DNA of 15,248 nucleotides from an uncultured Lachnospiraceae bacterium (GTDB taxonomy: Bacteria; Bacillota; Clostridia; Lachnospirales; Lachnospiraceae): positions 1 through 15,248 of the forward strand of contig CATLGN010000012.1 of the NCBI GenBank assembly GCA_949935685.1, read 5' to 3'. Under the pieces are notes generated by a model. It was not told where the DNA came from. It was given only the letters and a program-made list of their open reading frames with translations, and did not search any database. Made by a program: the position numbers and the translations under genes. Below are positions 1 to 8,531 of this stretch, piece by piece. Position 1 is the stretch's first letter, and the number at the start of each line of letters is the position of its first letter.

Positions 1-854
1 CAAACTACATACCTGTCCGGGACTGGAACCGATATAGTTTTTTGGAACAATCCATAAGGAGCAATATTTCCGCACGATACGGCTGTGCTGACTTTCTGGA
101 ATAATGTTGACATATTGCTATTTATCTCACTATCTGCCTCCCGCAATTCCACTATCTGATCCTGCAGCGCCTTTCCCTGCCGGCCGTCCAGCACGGTTCC
201 TTCTTCTGTTGTCGTACAGTTGTCCACCACGCTCGCAAAAGCGCCGGATTTCAAGTCCGAAAGCCATTTCCTTACTTTTCTGCATATCATCCCCAACGTA
301 TCCCGCGGCTGTATATTCTCCCGTTCCGCGATCTCCTCATCGGAAAAGGATATTTCCACCGCATCCAGATTATCCCGTAAGTCCTGGATGTTGCCGATCG
401 TAGCGGTAGCCGCGGCATCCACTTCGAGAGAGACATGCTCTGCGTTTCCAACCGTGGTAATCAGCTTGACATACGTACCCGATACCGTGACGCCGTTGTA
501 CGGCGGTATGTAACAGTTCCCGGAAACTTCCGTCGTCACCGCATAGAGGATTTCCCCTTCTTCAGGGTCTGCTGCATACAGTCCCAGCGCCCGCATATAA
601 TATCCTTCCGTCAGTTCCAGATTGTTAAACGAGGCTTCTATTTTGACGGCTACATCGTTTGTCCTCGTGATCTTTGCAATCAGGCTTTTCTGTTTTATAT
701 CACTGAGAGCCGTCAGTCCTTCCAGTTGCTCCGGCTCGTACGCTGCGCCGGATGTCGCTATTCTGGTAAATTCCATAGCGGCATTTTCCGCAATCATTTT
801 GGCGATCAGTGTCTGCCCCTTTCCGGTTATGATCAATTTCGAAAATTCTGCCAT
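1..854 (-). CDS. Phage tail fibre / tail-collar protein, N-terminal part (runs off left edge)
   Basis: A continuous minus-strand reading frame starts at ATG 854 after the ribosome site AGGGAGGAAAAGA and stays open for about 284 codons to the window edge, so the C-terminus is not seen. Residues 1 to about 150 (beginning MAEFSKLIITGKGQTLIAKM) resemble the phage tail-collar fibre N-terminal family (DUF3751), which anchors a fibre to the baseplate. Near the visible end the stretch NCTTTEEGTVLDGRQGKAL is a motif common in the shafts of Firmicutes tail fibres. It is the last gene of the tail operon seen here, 11 bp after the DUF2313 gene, which is the usual place for the fibre. It would decide which cell surface the particle recognises, but the receptor-binding tip lies outside the window. 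The family call is from recognition of the N-terminus; fibre specificity cannot be judged. Confidence 0.85.
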   Translation of the reverse strand, partial: MAEFSKLIITGKGQTLIAKMIAENAAMEFTRIATSGAAYEPEQLEGLTALSDIKQKSLIAKITRTNDVAVKIEASFNNLELTEGYYMRALGLYAADPEEGEILYAVTTEVSGNCYIPPYNGVTVSGTYVKLITTVGNAEHVSLEVDAAATATIGNIQDLRDNLDAVEISFSDEEIAERENIQPRDTLGMICRKVRKWLSDLKSGAFASVVDNCTTTEEGTVLDGRQGKALQDQIVELREADSEINSNMSTLFQKVSTAVSCGNIAPYGLFQKTISVPVPDRYVV

Positions 855-865
855 TCTTTTCCTCC

Positions 866-1498
866 CTATTCTTTCCAATCGTCTGTGATTACCATATCCA
901 CAGTGTTGATAAAGCTGCCGCCATACAACGCCGGCCCGTTTACCGTAACCGTCTCCCGGCTGTCATTCGTAATCAGAAAACATTCCGCAAATCCGCTGCC
1001 TCCGGCAATCGATGCGCTGCCTGCGGATTCCACAGGAATTGTATTGCATATGGTGACAGTCATATTACAGGGGAGCATATCGTCAATCAGTCGTTCCAAT
1101 TCTTCGGTCTGTCCGTACAGTGTGAGGCTGACTTCCAGCTCTATCCTGTAATTCTCATATTTTTTCGTCAGGACAAAATTGCTGTCGCCGCATAAAACCA
1201 TCAATTTCTCCAGCAGCATCTTCTCTGTGTATGGGAGCGCGCGAAACCATCTCGACGCCACCCTTCTGCGCCTCGATTCGACGGTGTCTGTACGGGACGG
1301 ACAAATTTTCAGCATACGTTCAAATCGCGCGATGCCATACTCGTCCGCCGTCTCGATAAATGTATTGTACAACGTGCGGTCGGCCGCCTGCCATGCAATT
1401 GTAAATTCCGGGTTCTGTGCACTGAGCGCCGCGCGAATTTCTTTGTACTCCGCCATAAACGGGGGCAGGTAAGAAACAAGGTCTACTTCCCGTATCAT
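866..1498 (-). CDS. Putative phage tail protein, DUF2313 / YmfQ family (PBSX XkdU-like)
   Basis: 210 residues. The protein begins MIREVDLVSYLPPFMAEYKE and carries the acidic and arginine-rich central segment (SRTDTVESRRRRVASRWFR, about residues 68-86) typical of DUF2313, followed by a C-terminal beta-rich half. In Mu-like and PBSX-like phages this protein sits at the baseplate rim between baseplate J and the tail fibre. The ATG overlaps the stop of the baseplate J gene by 4 bp (ATGA), which suggests translational coupling, and GGGGGTG lies just upstream. The next gene, the fibre, begins 11 bp after its stop. Length and position match the family. No domain looks broken. Confidence 0.88.
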   Translation of the reverse strand: MIREVDLVSYLPPFMAEYKEIRAALSAQNPEFTIAWQAADRTLYNTFIETADEYGIARFERMLKICPSRTDTVESRRRRVASRWFRALPYTEKMLLEKLMVLCGDSNFVLTKKYENYRIELEVSLTLYGQTEELERLIDDMLPCNMTVTICNTIPVESAGSASIAGGSGFAECFLITNDSRETVTVNGPALYGGSFINTVDMVITDDWKE

Positions 1499-2694
1499 CC
1501 GCTCACACCCCCATATATTGGTATCTCAAATGCGCCTAACGTCAGGTTGTTCCCCGCGCCGTTTAACAGGGTATCCTGAATGTCCACAATGCCGGGGATA
1601 TTCAGGATGCGGGCTTCGATCTGGCTGATTCTTACGACCAGATACGAACGGTCGGCCCATGCCCTGCGCAGTTCCAGCAGGTAGCCGGAAACGGCTTCAT
1701 CAATGGCTCCCTGCACGCTTTCCCTGCTGTATCCCACCTCTAATGTGATTTTTGCCTCCACATTGACTGTGACAGCCGCCGCGCTCTTTACCGTCACCAC
1801 ATGCCCGATCGGCGCAAGCCCGTACCCGTCCCCGGCGTTTCCTTCCGGGTCGATCTCGTTTTGCACGGCCGCAACCAGTGTGTCGGAGGCGGGTCCGTAT
1901 TCCGCATCGGTAATCGTCAGAAGAACCGTACCGGCGGTCGTCAGCTTCTTTTGCGCTGCCGCCGTATAAACTGCCGTCAGCCAGGCTGCGCTTTCCCCTT
2001 CCAGTGTTCCGATTATGCCTTCGTACCATGCCGATACGTCCGCAGACGGTATCATGGACGAAGGGGAAATATCCCCGTTCCAGACCCTTGTAACTTTCGT
2101 CCTGCCGACGCCGGGGATGGCATTGGTCTTTTCCATATAGTCCGCCGCATTGCCGCCGAACGCCTTTTCCGCGAAGGAAGAAAAGTAACGCTGCCGCAAA
2201 TCCTCCGTCCCTTCTTCATCCTCCCCCGGAATCAAAACCTGCGTCAGTTCGGCCGTCTGTAACCCGTCGATATAGTCGATCGGTATCATGCTCCCCAAAT
2301 ACCGGTTCCCGGCCGCCCCGGCCGTCTCGCACTCCACTTGGTATGCGCCGTCCCCGGTCTTTTCGGTGACGCGATAGTTCATGGAACCGATGTTAAACCG
2401 TTTCCCTGTCACATCAATGTCCGCCGGGGTAAATTCCCCCCGCAGGACTGCCCTGACTGCCGGATATGGGGCGATTCCCCGTTCCCGGCAGCGCAGAATC
2501 AGGAACTCCCGCGAAGCGGTATCCCCGTATGCCTCCCGCAAGATCGTATCCAGCTCGATATACAAAATCTGCAATTCGGCCGCCGTCGGGGAATGGGTAT
2601 CCCAGATAACGGATCCTTCCCGTTTATCGAGTTTATCGGAGACGCGCGCCAGCATCCGGTCGCGGATTGCTTCATACGTCGTATTTTCAAACAT
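1495..2694 (-). CDS. xkdT: Baseplate J/gp47 family protein (PBSX XkdT-like)
   Basis: 399 residues. The start MFENTTYEAIRDRMLARVSD, then KREGSVIWDTHSPTAAEL (about residues 24-41), is the standard opening of baseplate J proteins. The central EDEEGTEDLRQRYFSSFAEKAFGG region and the following NAIPGVG segment are also family signatures. In contractile tails these proteins form the wedges of the baseplate and join the hub to the fibre-bearing rim. The ATG shares one base with the TAA of the DUF2634 gene and has GGGAGG 10 bases upstream; the end overlaps the DUF2313 gene. At 399 residues it is somewhat longer than many homologues of about 350; the extra length appears to lie around residues 205-245. 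The gene appears intact. Confidence 0.92.
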   Translation of the reverse strand: MFENTTYEAIRDRMLARVSDKLDKREGSVIWDTHSPTAAELQILYIELDTILREAYGDTASREFLILRCRERGIAPYPAVRAVLRGEFTPADIDVTGKRFNIGSMNYRVTEKTGDGAYQVECETAGAAGNRYLGSMIPIDYIDGLQTAELTQVLIPGEDEEGTEDLRQRYFSSFAEKAFGGNAADYMEKTNAIPGVGRTKVTRVWNGDISPSSMIPSADVSAWYEGIIGTLEGESAAWLTAVYTAAAQKKLTTAGTVLLTITDAEYGPASDTLVAAVQNEIDPEGNAGDGYGLAPIGHVVTVKSAAAVTVNVEAKITLEVGYSRESVQGAIDEAVSGYLLELRRAWADRSYLVVRISQIEARILNIPGIVDIQDTLLNGAGNNLTLGAFEIPIYGGVSG

Positions 2695-3101
2695 TAAAAT
2701 GCTACCTCCCTTCCCGCCTGCACATCCCCGAAAACGGTATGCGCCGTAAATGATACATGGACAACGCCTTTCTGCGGAAAATCAAATGCAAAGCCGTCGA
2801 CGCTTTGAATCCGCTCATCCCCAAGCAGCGCTTCCGTAATGCGGCGTTTTAATTCCGGGCATACGTATGTCACCGGCTGGCCAAACAGATCCTGCAGTTC
2901 TATCCCATAGTTCCAGCTATACATGACATACCGGTATCGCTCGGTCATAATGGCTTTATATATCGCCTGTTTTACCGCTTCCAGACCGTCCGCCGTATAT
3001 CCTCTTACATGATTTTTGTCCGATTGCATTTTATAGGTCATATCCGGCCGCTTTGCAAATGTAAAATCTCTTGCCGGAAAACCAACCGTTACAGGAATCA
3101 T
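2694..3101 (-). CDS. xkdS: Baseplate wedge protein, DUF2634 / gp25-like (PBSX XkdS-like)
   Basis: 135 residues. The segment YRYVMYSWNYGIELQDLFGQ (about residues 56-75) followed by PELKRRITEALLGDERIQSV is the typical DUF2634/gp25-lysozyme-like wedge signature; no lysozyme catalytic site is expected in this branch. gp25-type proteins start sheath polymerisation at the baseplate. The ATG at 3101 has ACAGGAGG upstream and overlaps the DUF2577 stop by 4 bp. Its own stop overlaps the start of baseplate J by one base. The order DUF2577, DUF2634, baseplate J, DUF2313 is the conserved PBSX order, which supports the call. Confidence 0.9.
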   Translation of the reverse strand: MIPVTVGFPARDFTFAKRPDMTYKMQSDKNHVRGYTADGLEAVKQAIYKAIMTERYRYVMYSWNYGIELQDLFGQPVTYVCPELKRRITEALLGDERIQSVDGFAFDFPQKGVVHVSFTAHTVFGDVQAGREVAF

Positions 3102-3487
3102 AATCTGCCTCCTGTCCGATCGAGAACAACAAACCGCTGTCCCTCCTGCTGCCTGATCATGATGACAGATTCCCCCACATGGAGCCCGTTATGTACGGTA
3201 ATCTGTCTTTTTCCTGTTATCCGATGGGTGTGCAAAGCAGCCGCTCCATCCACTCCGCCATCCTGCGCCTCAGTTTCCCAGTCTGTGCTGACCGTTGTGA
3301 CATAATCCATCACATTTCCTGTCAAAATAAGCTGCCGCTCACCGAGTATCAGTTTTTGTTCTACTTTAATTCGCAGCGGCGCCTCACAGACAACCTCGCC
3401 AAAACAGATCGTAACCGGCTTTGACGCTTCCTGCGCTTCTATCGCAGCCCTTTTTATTTTTTCCACCAATCCTGACGCGTCAGCCAA
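3098..3487 (-). CDS. xkdR: Baseplate spike-region protein, DUF2577 (PBSX XkdR-like)
   Basis: 129 residues when read from TTG at 3487. A GTG at 3496 is in frame, but it lies inside the GGGGGTG ribosome site, while TTG 3487 follows that site by 6 bases and gives MADASGLVEKIKRAA, a typical family N-terminus. The N-terminal helix is followed by an OB-like beta region with GNVMDYVTTVSTDWETE and a C-terminal RFVVLDRTG. The protein contains HTHRITG (about residues 82-88), usual for DUF2577. It probably contributes to the central spike or hub. It overlaps the end of the XkdQ gene by 8 bases and the start of DUF2634 by 4. The TTG start is inference from spacing and family comparison. Confidence 0.87.
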   Translation of the reverse strand: MADASGLVEKIKRAAIEAQEASKPVTICFGEVVCEAPLRIKVEQKLILGERQLILTGNVMDYVTTVSTDWETEAQDGGVDGAAALHTHRITGKRQITVHNGLHVGESVIMIRQQEGQRFVVLDRTGGRL

Positions 3488-4460
3488 CAAAATCACCCCC
3501 TGTAAGTGTCAAATCCATTCGATGTTCGCTCTCCTTATAGATATGTTTACAGCTCTCCACTATCATAGGATGCCGCACGTTTGTGTCGCCAAGATCCAGA
3601 TTCACGGCGAGCAGGCTCCCGGCCCTGACCCGGTTATCTCCCGCTACACCGGTGAGTTTCAGACTGCGCGTCTTCTTATTATGTTGTTTCAAAAGCGCAT
3701 CCGCCCTGGCCTGTCCGTTTTCGCCTTCTTTCAACGTATCGACATACTGCAAAACGCCCCACAGTCTCATATTTTCGGTGCTTGACGCAATGCAGCAGTC
3801 TCCGTTTTTTACATCCTCGTTGTCGCGAATCAGTTTAATCCGGTTATATGTATTTTCATCGATGGATGATGTATATTCGAAATTTTCACCGCTTTCCCTG
3901 TCCACCAGCAGGCAGGTTTCCGGCGTTCCGACAATCATGGACGACAGCCGTTTCAACGTAAGTTTTCCAAAATCATCATACAAGACGAATATCTCTCCCG
4001 TATTTGTCATGGTCAGGTCAAGGGCATTTTCAATCATCTCAAACAGCGACGTGTTTTTCTCTACCCTGTACGGGATGACATAGCCCGTATTTTCCAATGT
4101 CCCGACCTCCAGAGAATAATCCTCCGCCAGCATCCGAACCAATGCATCCGCCGTCTGGTTCTCATAGAAAATACTGTCTTTGTTTTTCAGATAACGCAGC
4201 TGATCATAGGCCGTAACGGTAATAATCCCTTCCCGGTCACGCTGCTGTCTGAACACAAACCCGGAAAACACCGGTTTTTCATCCACCCGAAGCTGTATCA
4301 TGGAGCCCTCTGAAACATGCAGTATCTTATCGCTTAAAATTTTGCAGGTCAGCTTTCCCGGCGAGCCTCTGCGCTCCGTCGTCCATTCGATTCCCTCCTC
4401 CACAGCCGGAATGTAAGCTTTTTCGGCTGTGGGATCACAGATTACAATTTCCGCTTTCAT
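3480..4460 (-). CDS. xkdQ: Baseplate hub protein, XkdQ / gpD-like late control family
   Basis: 326 residues from ATG 4460, chosen because GGAAGGA lies 7 bases upstream; an in-frame GTG 6 bases earlier would sit too close to that site. The early stretch GIEWTTERRGSPGKLTC and the later ITVTAYDQLRYLKNKDS (about residues 80-96) are the XkdQ signature, and the fold is expected to resemble the gp27/gpD hub. Databases sometimes label this family hydrolase, but no catalytic motif is evident. The product should form the ring at the tube tip onto which the spike and wedges dock. It lies between the LysM protein (14 bp upstream) and DUF2577 (8 bp overlap), in the canonical order. It looks intact. Confidence 0.9.
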   Translation of the reverse strand: MKAEIVICDPTAEKAYIPAVEEGIEWTTERRGSPGKLTCKILSDKILHVSEGSMIQLRVDEKPVFSGFVFRQQRDREGIITVTAYDQLRYLKNKDSIFYENQTADALVRMLAEDYSLEVGTLENTGYVIPYRVEKNTSLFEMIENALDLTMTNTGEIFVLYDDFGKLTLKRLSSMIVGTPETCLLVDRESGENFEYTSSIDENTYNRIKLIRDNEDVKNGDCCIASSTENMRLWGVLQYVDTLKEGENGQARADALLKQHNKKTRSLKLTGVAGDNRVRAGSLLAVNLDLGDTNVRHPMIVESCKHIYKESEHRMDLTLTGGDFVG

Positions 4461-4474
4461 TCTCACGTTCCTTC

Positions 4475-5149
4475 CTAAGCCTCCGGGATCAGCAGAACCT
4501 GCCCCGGATATATCCGGTTGGGGTTGCCGCCGATCAGCTCTTTATTCGCATCATAGATCACGGGATACCGGGAACCGTCTCCGTAAAATTTCCGGGCGAT
4601 ATGCCAGAGACAGTCTCCCTTTTTGACTTCGTATGTCTGCGCCGCCGGCGCATTGTCCGTTTCCCGCTGTGTCTCGATATTCGCCTGCGTCCCGTCTGCG
4701 GTAAGTGTGACTGTCTTTGTTCCATAGTCCCGCCACTGCTTGAGCGCTATTTTTACATTTACGTCAAAGCCTTCCTTGGCATTCTCCGTAATCTTATAAT
4801 CTTCCATAGACACACGCATATTCGTATCAAACAATGTCTGGCCCTGCGGCATCCGCCGACAGACAATAAATCGAAATGGCCGCCTGCATGTCTTCAGCGC
4901 TTCAAAATGATCAAGAAAAAATTTCGCATCCCGGAATCCGTCCTGATAGACCGCAAACGGGTATGGCGTCTGCGGAAGCATACACTCCAGTTCAACCTCC
5001 GTCAGTCCGGCCGCTTTCAGTATAGTAACCTCCCCTTCATCAATCAGGGTAATGGTCTTATTTCCATTGCTAATTTTTAACTCCAGCTTCTGCGGCGTGA
5101 CAGGCAGTAAACACCTGTCCAGATAAAAGTCATAACCGCCCACTGTCAT
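4475..5149 (-). CDS. xkdP: LysM-domain tail protein, XkdP-like (gp53-type hub or tape-measure cap)
   Basis: 224 residues. Residues 1 to about 140 match the XkdP-type N-terminal region. Residues 172-222 form a LysM module: TYEVKKGDCLWHIARKFYG, then NPNRIYPGQVLLIPEA at the C-terminus. In contractile tails a LysM protein at this position links the hub to the tape-measure C-terminus, and the module can also touch peptidoglycan during penetration. The ATG overlaps the tape-measure stop by 4 bp (ATGA), so the two are probably coupled. The hub gene follows after 14 bp. Domain order and length are normal for the family. Confidence 0.9.
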   Translation of the reverse strand: MTVGGYDFYLDRCLLPVTPQKLELKISNGNKTITLIDEGEVTILKAAGLTEVELECMLPQTPYPFAVYQDGFRDAKFFLDHFEALKTCRRPFRFIVCRRMPQGQTLFDTNMRVSMEDYKITENAKEGFDVNVKIALKQWRDYGTKTVTLTADGTQANIETQRETDNAPAAQTYEVKKGDCLWHIARKFYGDGSRYPVIYDANKELIGGNPNRIYPGQVLLIPEA

Positions 5150-7383
5150 TCGACATGCACCCCTTCCGTCATGTTGTCGATCGCTTCCCCAACGGCATAG
5201 TCCAGGCCGGAAACAATACCGTCCAGATCCATCGTCGAAGAAATGTTATTGTAATTCGTCTGCTCAATCCTGATTTCCGAAGTCGTATACCGGTTGATCG
5301 CTTCCTGCTCCGCAATGTCGCGCAGATATTTCAGTTCTTCCTCCGATGTCTCCACAGAATCGGCAATGGCTCCGGTATCTCCGGCAATATCCTCCACATA
5401 ACCGTTGTCCTCTCCGCCGGGTGCATAATCGCCGTTCTCTCCATCCCATGTGTAATTATCCGGCTGCGGAATATTTTCCGTATCGAACAGTCCGGAAAGA
5501 AAACCGTCCACTTTATCGGTGACACCGTCTCCCCAGGCGGCGCCCGACCGATATGCGTCCTCAGCCCATCCGTCTTCAAAGGTATCAAAGGTTGCCATCC
5601 CCGCATCAAATGCCGCCGAAACATCCTCATAGCTCATCTTATCATTCGCCGCCTGCGCCGCTTTTGCCGCATAATTGTTGGCCGCATTGCTGACACCGGA
5701 ATAATCGATTGACACAAACGGAAGTTTATTCAACTCTTTGCATACCGTTTCAATAACCGTAAGAACGGTTGAAAGCATACGGTACCACCCTGACTGGACA
5801 AAGGTAAGCGCATTATGGAACGCTGCCCTGATGTTATGTCCGAGCGCGGCAACCGCACCCGCAATACCAAGCGCTATATTCGCGGCAGTCAAACCCAGAT
5901 TTTTGAAAAACTGGATACATACGTTTATGGCGCCACAGATGGCCCCAAAGGCGCTCTGCGCAATATGTCCCGCGCCGGAAAAATGATTTGCCAACACAAT
6001 GATCACAGTGATTAATGCGAGTATCGCTAACACAATCCATGTGACCGGGCAGGCCAGCAGCGCCGCGTTGAACCCTGTCTGTGCAGCCGTCGCACCCAAT
6101 GTCGCCGCCGTCCCGGTCGCGGTCACGCCGGTTCGAAAGGCCTCTCTCGCTGCACTGACAGCCGATAATGCACTCGTAACAGCCTGAATCGCGTTTAATG
6201 TCATCAACACGCCATTGTAAATGATGTAAGCCGCTATAACCGCGCCAATAACCGGGCCGATCAATCCCCAATTCTCCACGGCAAAACCGGCAATACCTGC
6301 CATCCATCCAAACACCCTTGCCGTTATCTCGCCGACCGTTGTAATCGCTCCAACGGCGCCATTCACAAACCCCTGAAATATCTCGCTGTTCGTCAGTTCA
6401 TTTATTCGTCCGAGAATCGGCTGAAAAGCCCGCAGGGCATAGTTCTGAAACGATGTGCAGATCTGGCCAAAGGTTCCGGGCATATCGGCGAATTTCGCAT
6501 TGGTTTCGTCGGCGGACGAAAGCATGGCGGCCTTTACCAGTTCTGCTGTGATCAGGCCTTTGTCCGCTATCTGCGCCATATTTCCCTGCACGTTTCCCGC
6601 CAGTTCCGCCGTCGTCATTCCCATGGCGGACGCCACGGCGCCTAATACCGCTCCGTTTCCTTCGATATATCCGGCGATGCTCTGCACGGCATTGGGGGCC
6701 TGCCCGAAGACACTGTTAAGCTCCTCGCCGCTCAGGACACCGTCCTTCATCGCCTGCGTAAGCTGATGCATGGCGGACTGCGCTTCGGATGTCTCCATGC
6801 CGGCCAATGCAAACTGTTTATTGGCCTGTTCTACAAAAGCGACCGTCTCCCCGTTATCGGAGAAAGCGCCTCCTGCCAGCAGTCCCATTTCGGCCACGGT
6901 CTCCGCCGTCGCCTGATAAGAGCCTCTTGCCCGCTCCGCCGATGCGAAGATCATGTCCTGCAGTTCCTCCGTCGTGCGCATGCCGTCATTCATTCTGTCC
7001 AACTGCGCGCTGGCTGTCGCCATCTGATCAGCCATCCCCAGAATCGTTGACACCGTATCCATATTGGCAAATTTATTTCTCAACGCTTTGACAGATTTCG
7101 TAAAGCAATCAGTCTTATCGATTGCTTTTGTGATTTTCTCGTCGCGCACATCCACCTCCGGCTGCGCGATATTCTGCAGGGCGCCGTCCAGCTCCTGCGC
7201 CGCTGCCGTCGTCTGTGTCAACTGGTTTTCCACATTCTCATACACCGTCATATCAATCGAGTTGTTGACGACGTTCTGCAACTGCTCGATGGAGACAATC
7301 GACAGATCGATCATATTGATCATGTTGATCATCGGTCCGGTAACATTGTCCTGCAGTGTAATCGATGCGCTGATATTTTCCAT
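5146..7383 (-). CDS. xkdO: Tail tape measure protein (PBSX XkdO-like)
   Basis: 745 residues. Residues about 110-320 form the tape-measure core, with GMADQMATASAQLDRMNDGM, then GVLSGEELNSVFGQAPNAVQ (about 215-234), a hallmark of this family. Two hydrophobic segments near residues 373-397 and 446-465 are probable membrane-inserting helices, as expected for tape measures that help form a channel. The C-terminal third is acidic and low in complexity. It is shorter than the PBSX tape measure. At the rule of thumb of about 1.5 angstrom per residue, the tail would be near 110 nm; this is inference. The ATG at 7383 follows a strong GGAGAGGAGGG site, one base after the stop of the frameshifted chaperone extension. 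No frame disruption is seen. Confidence 0.93.
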   Translation of the reverse strand: MENISASITLQDNVTGPMINMINMIDLSIVSIEQLQNVVNNSIDMTVYENVENQLTQTTAAAQELDGALQNIAQPEVDVRDEKITKAIDKTDCFTKSVKALRNKFANMDTVSTILGMADQMATASAQLDRMNDGMRTTEELQDMIFASAERARGSYQATAETVAEMGLLAGGAFSDNGETVAFVEQANKQFALAGMETSEAQSAMHQLTQAMKDGVLSGEELNSVFGQAPNAVQSIAGYIEGNGAVLGAVASAMGMTTAELAGNVQGNMAQIADKGLITAELVKAAMLSSADETNAKFADMPGTFGQICTSFQNYALRAFQPILGRINELTNSEIFQGFVNGAVGAITTVGEITARVFGWMAGIAGFAVENWGLIGPVIGAVIAAYIIYNGVLMTLNAIQAVTSALSAVSAAREAFRTGVTATGTAATLGATAAQTGFNAALLACPVTWIVLAILALITVIIVLANHFSGAGHIAQSAFGAICGAINVCIQFFKNLGLTAANIALGIAGAVAALGHNIRAAFHNALTFVQSGWYRMLSTVLTVIETVCKELNKLPFVSIDYSGVSNAANNYAAKAAQAANDKMSYEDVSAAFDAGMATFDTFEDGWAEDAYRSGAAWGDGVTDKVDGFLSGLFDTENIPQPDNYTWDGENGDYAPGGEDNGYVEDIAGDTGAIADSVETSEEELKYLRDIAEQEAINRYTTSEIRIEQTNYNNISSTMDLDGIVSGLDYAVGEAIDNMTEGVHVE

Positions 7384-7384
7384 T

Positions 7385-7588
7385 TTACCGCCCTCCTCTC
7401 CTTCCCTGCCTTCCTCTGCGTTTCAATTCCTTCGCCTTCTTCTCATCAGCCTGTATTTTGACTTTGATGGCCGCTATGACAAAAGCCTTCTCCCGTTCAT
7501 CCAGTTCGAGGAAAACAGAGGGCAGCATATGAAACTTCAGGAGGGAATAGTAAGCAAAATTTGCTTCCCAGTCCCCTCCTTCGATCAG
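7385..7588 (-). CDS. Frameshift extension (T part) of the tail assembly chaperone
   Basis: This is a 67-codon open frame with no start codon of its own that makes sense. It begins at CTG, sharing one base with the last chaperone codon, reads LIEGGDWEANFAYYSLLKFH, and ends in a basic, glycine/arginine-rich tail at TAA 7385-7387. It is -1 relative to the chaperone frame and becomes available if ribosomes slip at AAAAAAC (7588-7594). The fusion would be about 210 residues. In tailed phages the short (G) and extended (GT) chaperones work together: the T part recruits tube subunits while G coats the tape measure. The sequence GDWEANFAYYSLLKFHMLPS is common directly before tape-measure genes in this phage group, which supports real translation. 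Confidence 0.82.
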   Translation of the reverse strand: MIEGGDWEANFAYYSLLKFHMLPSVFLELDEREKAFVIAAIKVKIQADEKKAKELKRRGRQGRRGGR

Positions 7589-8016
7589 TTTTTTGCCTCG
7601 TCCACCTTATCGTTAAACGAAACGTCAAATCCCTGCAGGCGCTGGATAAAGGCCGCAAGCTCATTGTATTCTCCGGGATCGTCAACCATTGCCGTCAGCA
7701 GATCCTCCGGCTTTTTAACCCCGTAGGAATTCTGCAGTTCTTCATCATACAGATCCGGCACAACCACGGATGCCGCAATCATCTGTCTGATATATTTATT
7801 TGTCAGCAGTTTGGGCCGGAACATATTCGGTTTCCCCGTAACCGGAACATCAATGGTATTTTCTTCCCGAAGCGCCTCGTTCTCTTTCGATGTGATATGG
7901 CGGAACTCCCACATAAGGGGCGTTCCGTTCTCATCACAGAGAGATTTCGTCGGCGCATACATCTCATTGTGTTTCTCCGTTTTATTCGCTTTCATAAACT
8001 GACTGAATTTCGACAT
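7585..8016 (-). CDS. xkdN: Phage tail assembly chaperone, XkdN-like (G part)
   Basis: 143 residues from ATG 8016, chosen because AAAGGAG lies at ideal distance. A longer in-frame start at 8046 would overlap the tube stop and has no comparable site. The protein starts MSKFSQFMKANKTEKHNEMY and contains FRPKLLTNKYIRQMIAASVV (about residues 65-84), typical of the XkdN family. It coats and folds the tape measure before tube assembly and is not part of the finished particle. The final codons GCA AAA AAC TGA place a slippery heptamer immediately before the stop, so part of the product should extend into the -1 frame. It lies between the tube and tape-measure genes, the expected place. Confidence 0.9.
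   Translation of the reverse strand: MSKFSQFMKANKTEKHNEMYAPTKSLCDENGTPLMWEFRHITSKENEALREENTIDVPVTGKPNMFRPKLLTNKYIRQMIAASVVVPDLYDEELQNSYGVKKPEDLLTAMVDDPGEYNELAAFIQRLQGFDVSFNDKVDEAKN
7588..7594 (-). promoter_or_regulatory. -1 programmed frameshift site A AAA AAC
   Basis: On the minus strand the chaperone frame reads GCA AAA AAC TGA, giving the classical slippery heptamer A AAA AAC directly before the stop. A ribosome-binding-like AGGTGG lies 7 bases upstream of the heptamer, the arrangement known to stimulate -1 slipping in dnaX. The -1 frame continues for 67 codons. No clear downstream pseudoknot was recognised by eye. Confidence 0.8.
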
Positions 8017-8042
8017 TTTTCTTCTCCTTTTCGTTTCACGTA

Positions 8043-8516
8043 TCAATATCCCTTAAGTTCCTGAAAGGTTTCCGGCATATCCCAGCTCTCGAATGTGCCT
8101 GAAAGTTCTTCGTCCATAATCTCTTCTCCCGCTTCAAACTTTGATAAGATAAAGCTGTCGCACAGACATCCCCGGTGGATAATTGTCTGCCGGCCGGCCG
8201 CGCTCGTCGGGTCTTCATTGCTTACCTGAATCTCAAAATACGGCATCACGCCGGTTTTCTGATAGGTATCCGCCAGTTTTCGGAAATAAGACTGGTTATA
8301 ATGCGCCGTACCGCTCCAGCTTCCCTTTCCGCCGGCCGCCTTATGGCCCATTCCCACCTTTCCCAGAATCGGCACATCCGTAACATTGACCTCCCACTTA
8401 CTCTCAAAGTTGGTCATACTCATAAAGTTATAGCGCCGTCCTTCAATCGTTATAAAGCATTCCGCAAGGCCGCCATACACGGCGTCCTTTGCATCCATAA
8501 TCGCATTGCTTCCCAT
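8043..8516 (-). CDS. xkdM: Phage tail tube protein (PBSX XkdM-like)
   Basis: 157 residues. The product contains DAVYGGLAECFITIEGRRYN near the N-terminus, then VTDVPILGKVGMGHKAAG (about residues 45-62), signatures of the XkdM myovirus tube family. Hexamers stack into the rigid inner tube that is driven into the target when the sheath contracts. The ATG at 8516 follows AGGAGGAGAG with good spacing. The gene lies 15 bp after the sheath gene and 26 bp before the chaperone, in the conserved order. The length is close to the family norm and there are no interruptions. Confidence 0.93.
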   Translation of the reverse strand: MGSNAIMDAKDAVYGGLAECFITIEGRRYNFMSMTNFESKWEVNVTDVPILGKVGMGHKAAGGKGSWSGTAHYNQSYFRKLADTYQKTGVMPYFEIQVSNEDPTSAAGRQTIIHRGCLCDSFILSKFEAGEEIMDEELSGTFESWDMPETFQELKGY

Positions 8517-8531
8517 CTGTTATCTCTCCTC

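Noticed and set aside
435..1151. Plus-strand open frame (238 codons) at the left end
   Set aside because: Antisense to the tail fibre and DUF2313 genes; no recognisable domain and no start signal.
7497..7685. Minus-strand 62-codon frame across the chaperone end
   Set aside because: It is in the third frame and reads low-complexity arginine-rich sequence; the -1 frame with the slippery site explains the region.
7064..7726. Plus-strand open frame (220 codons) over the chaperone and tape-measure start
   Set aside because: Mirror of the minus-strand chaperone extension and tape measure; the minus frames carry the signatures and ribosome sites.
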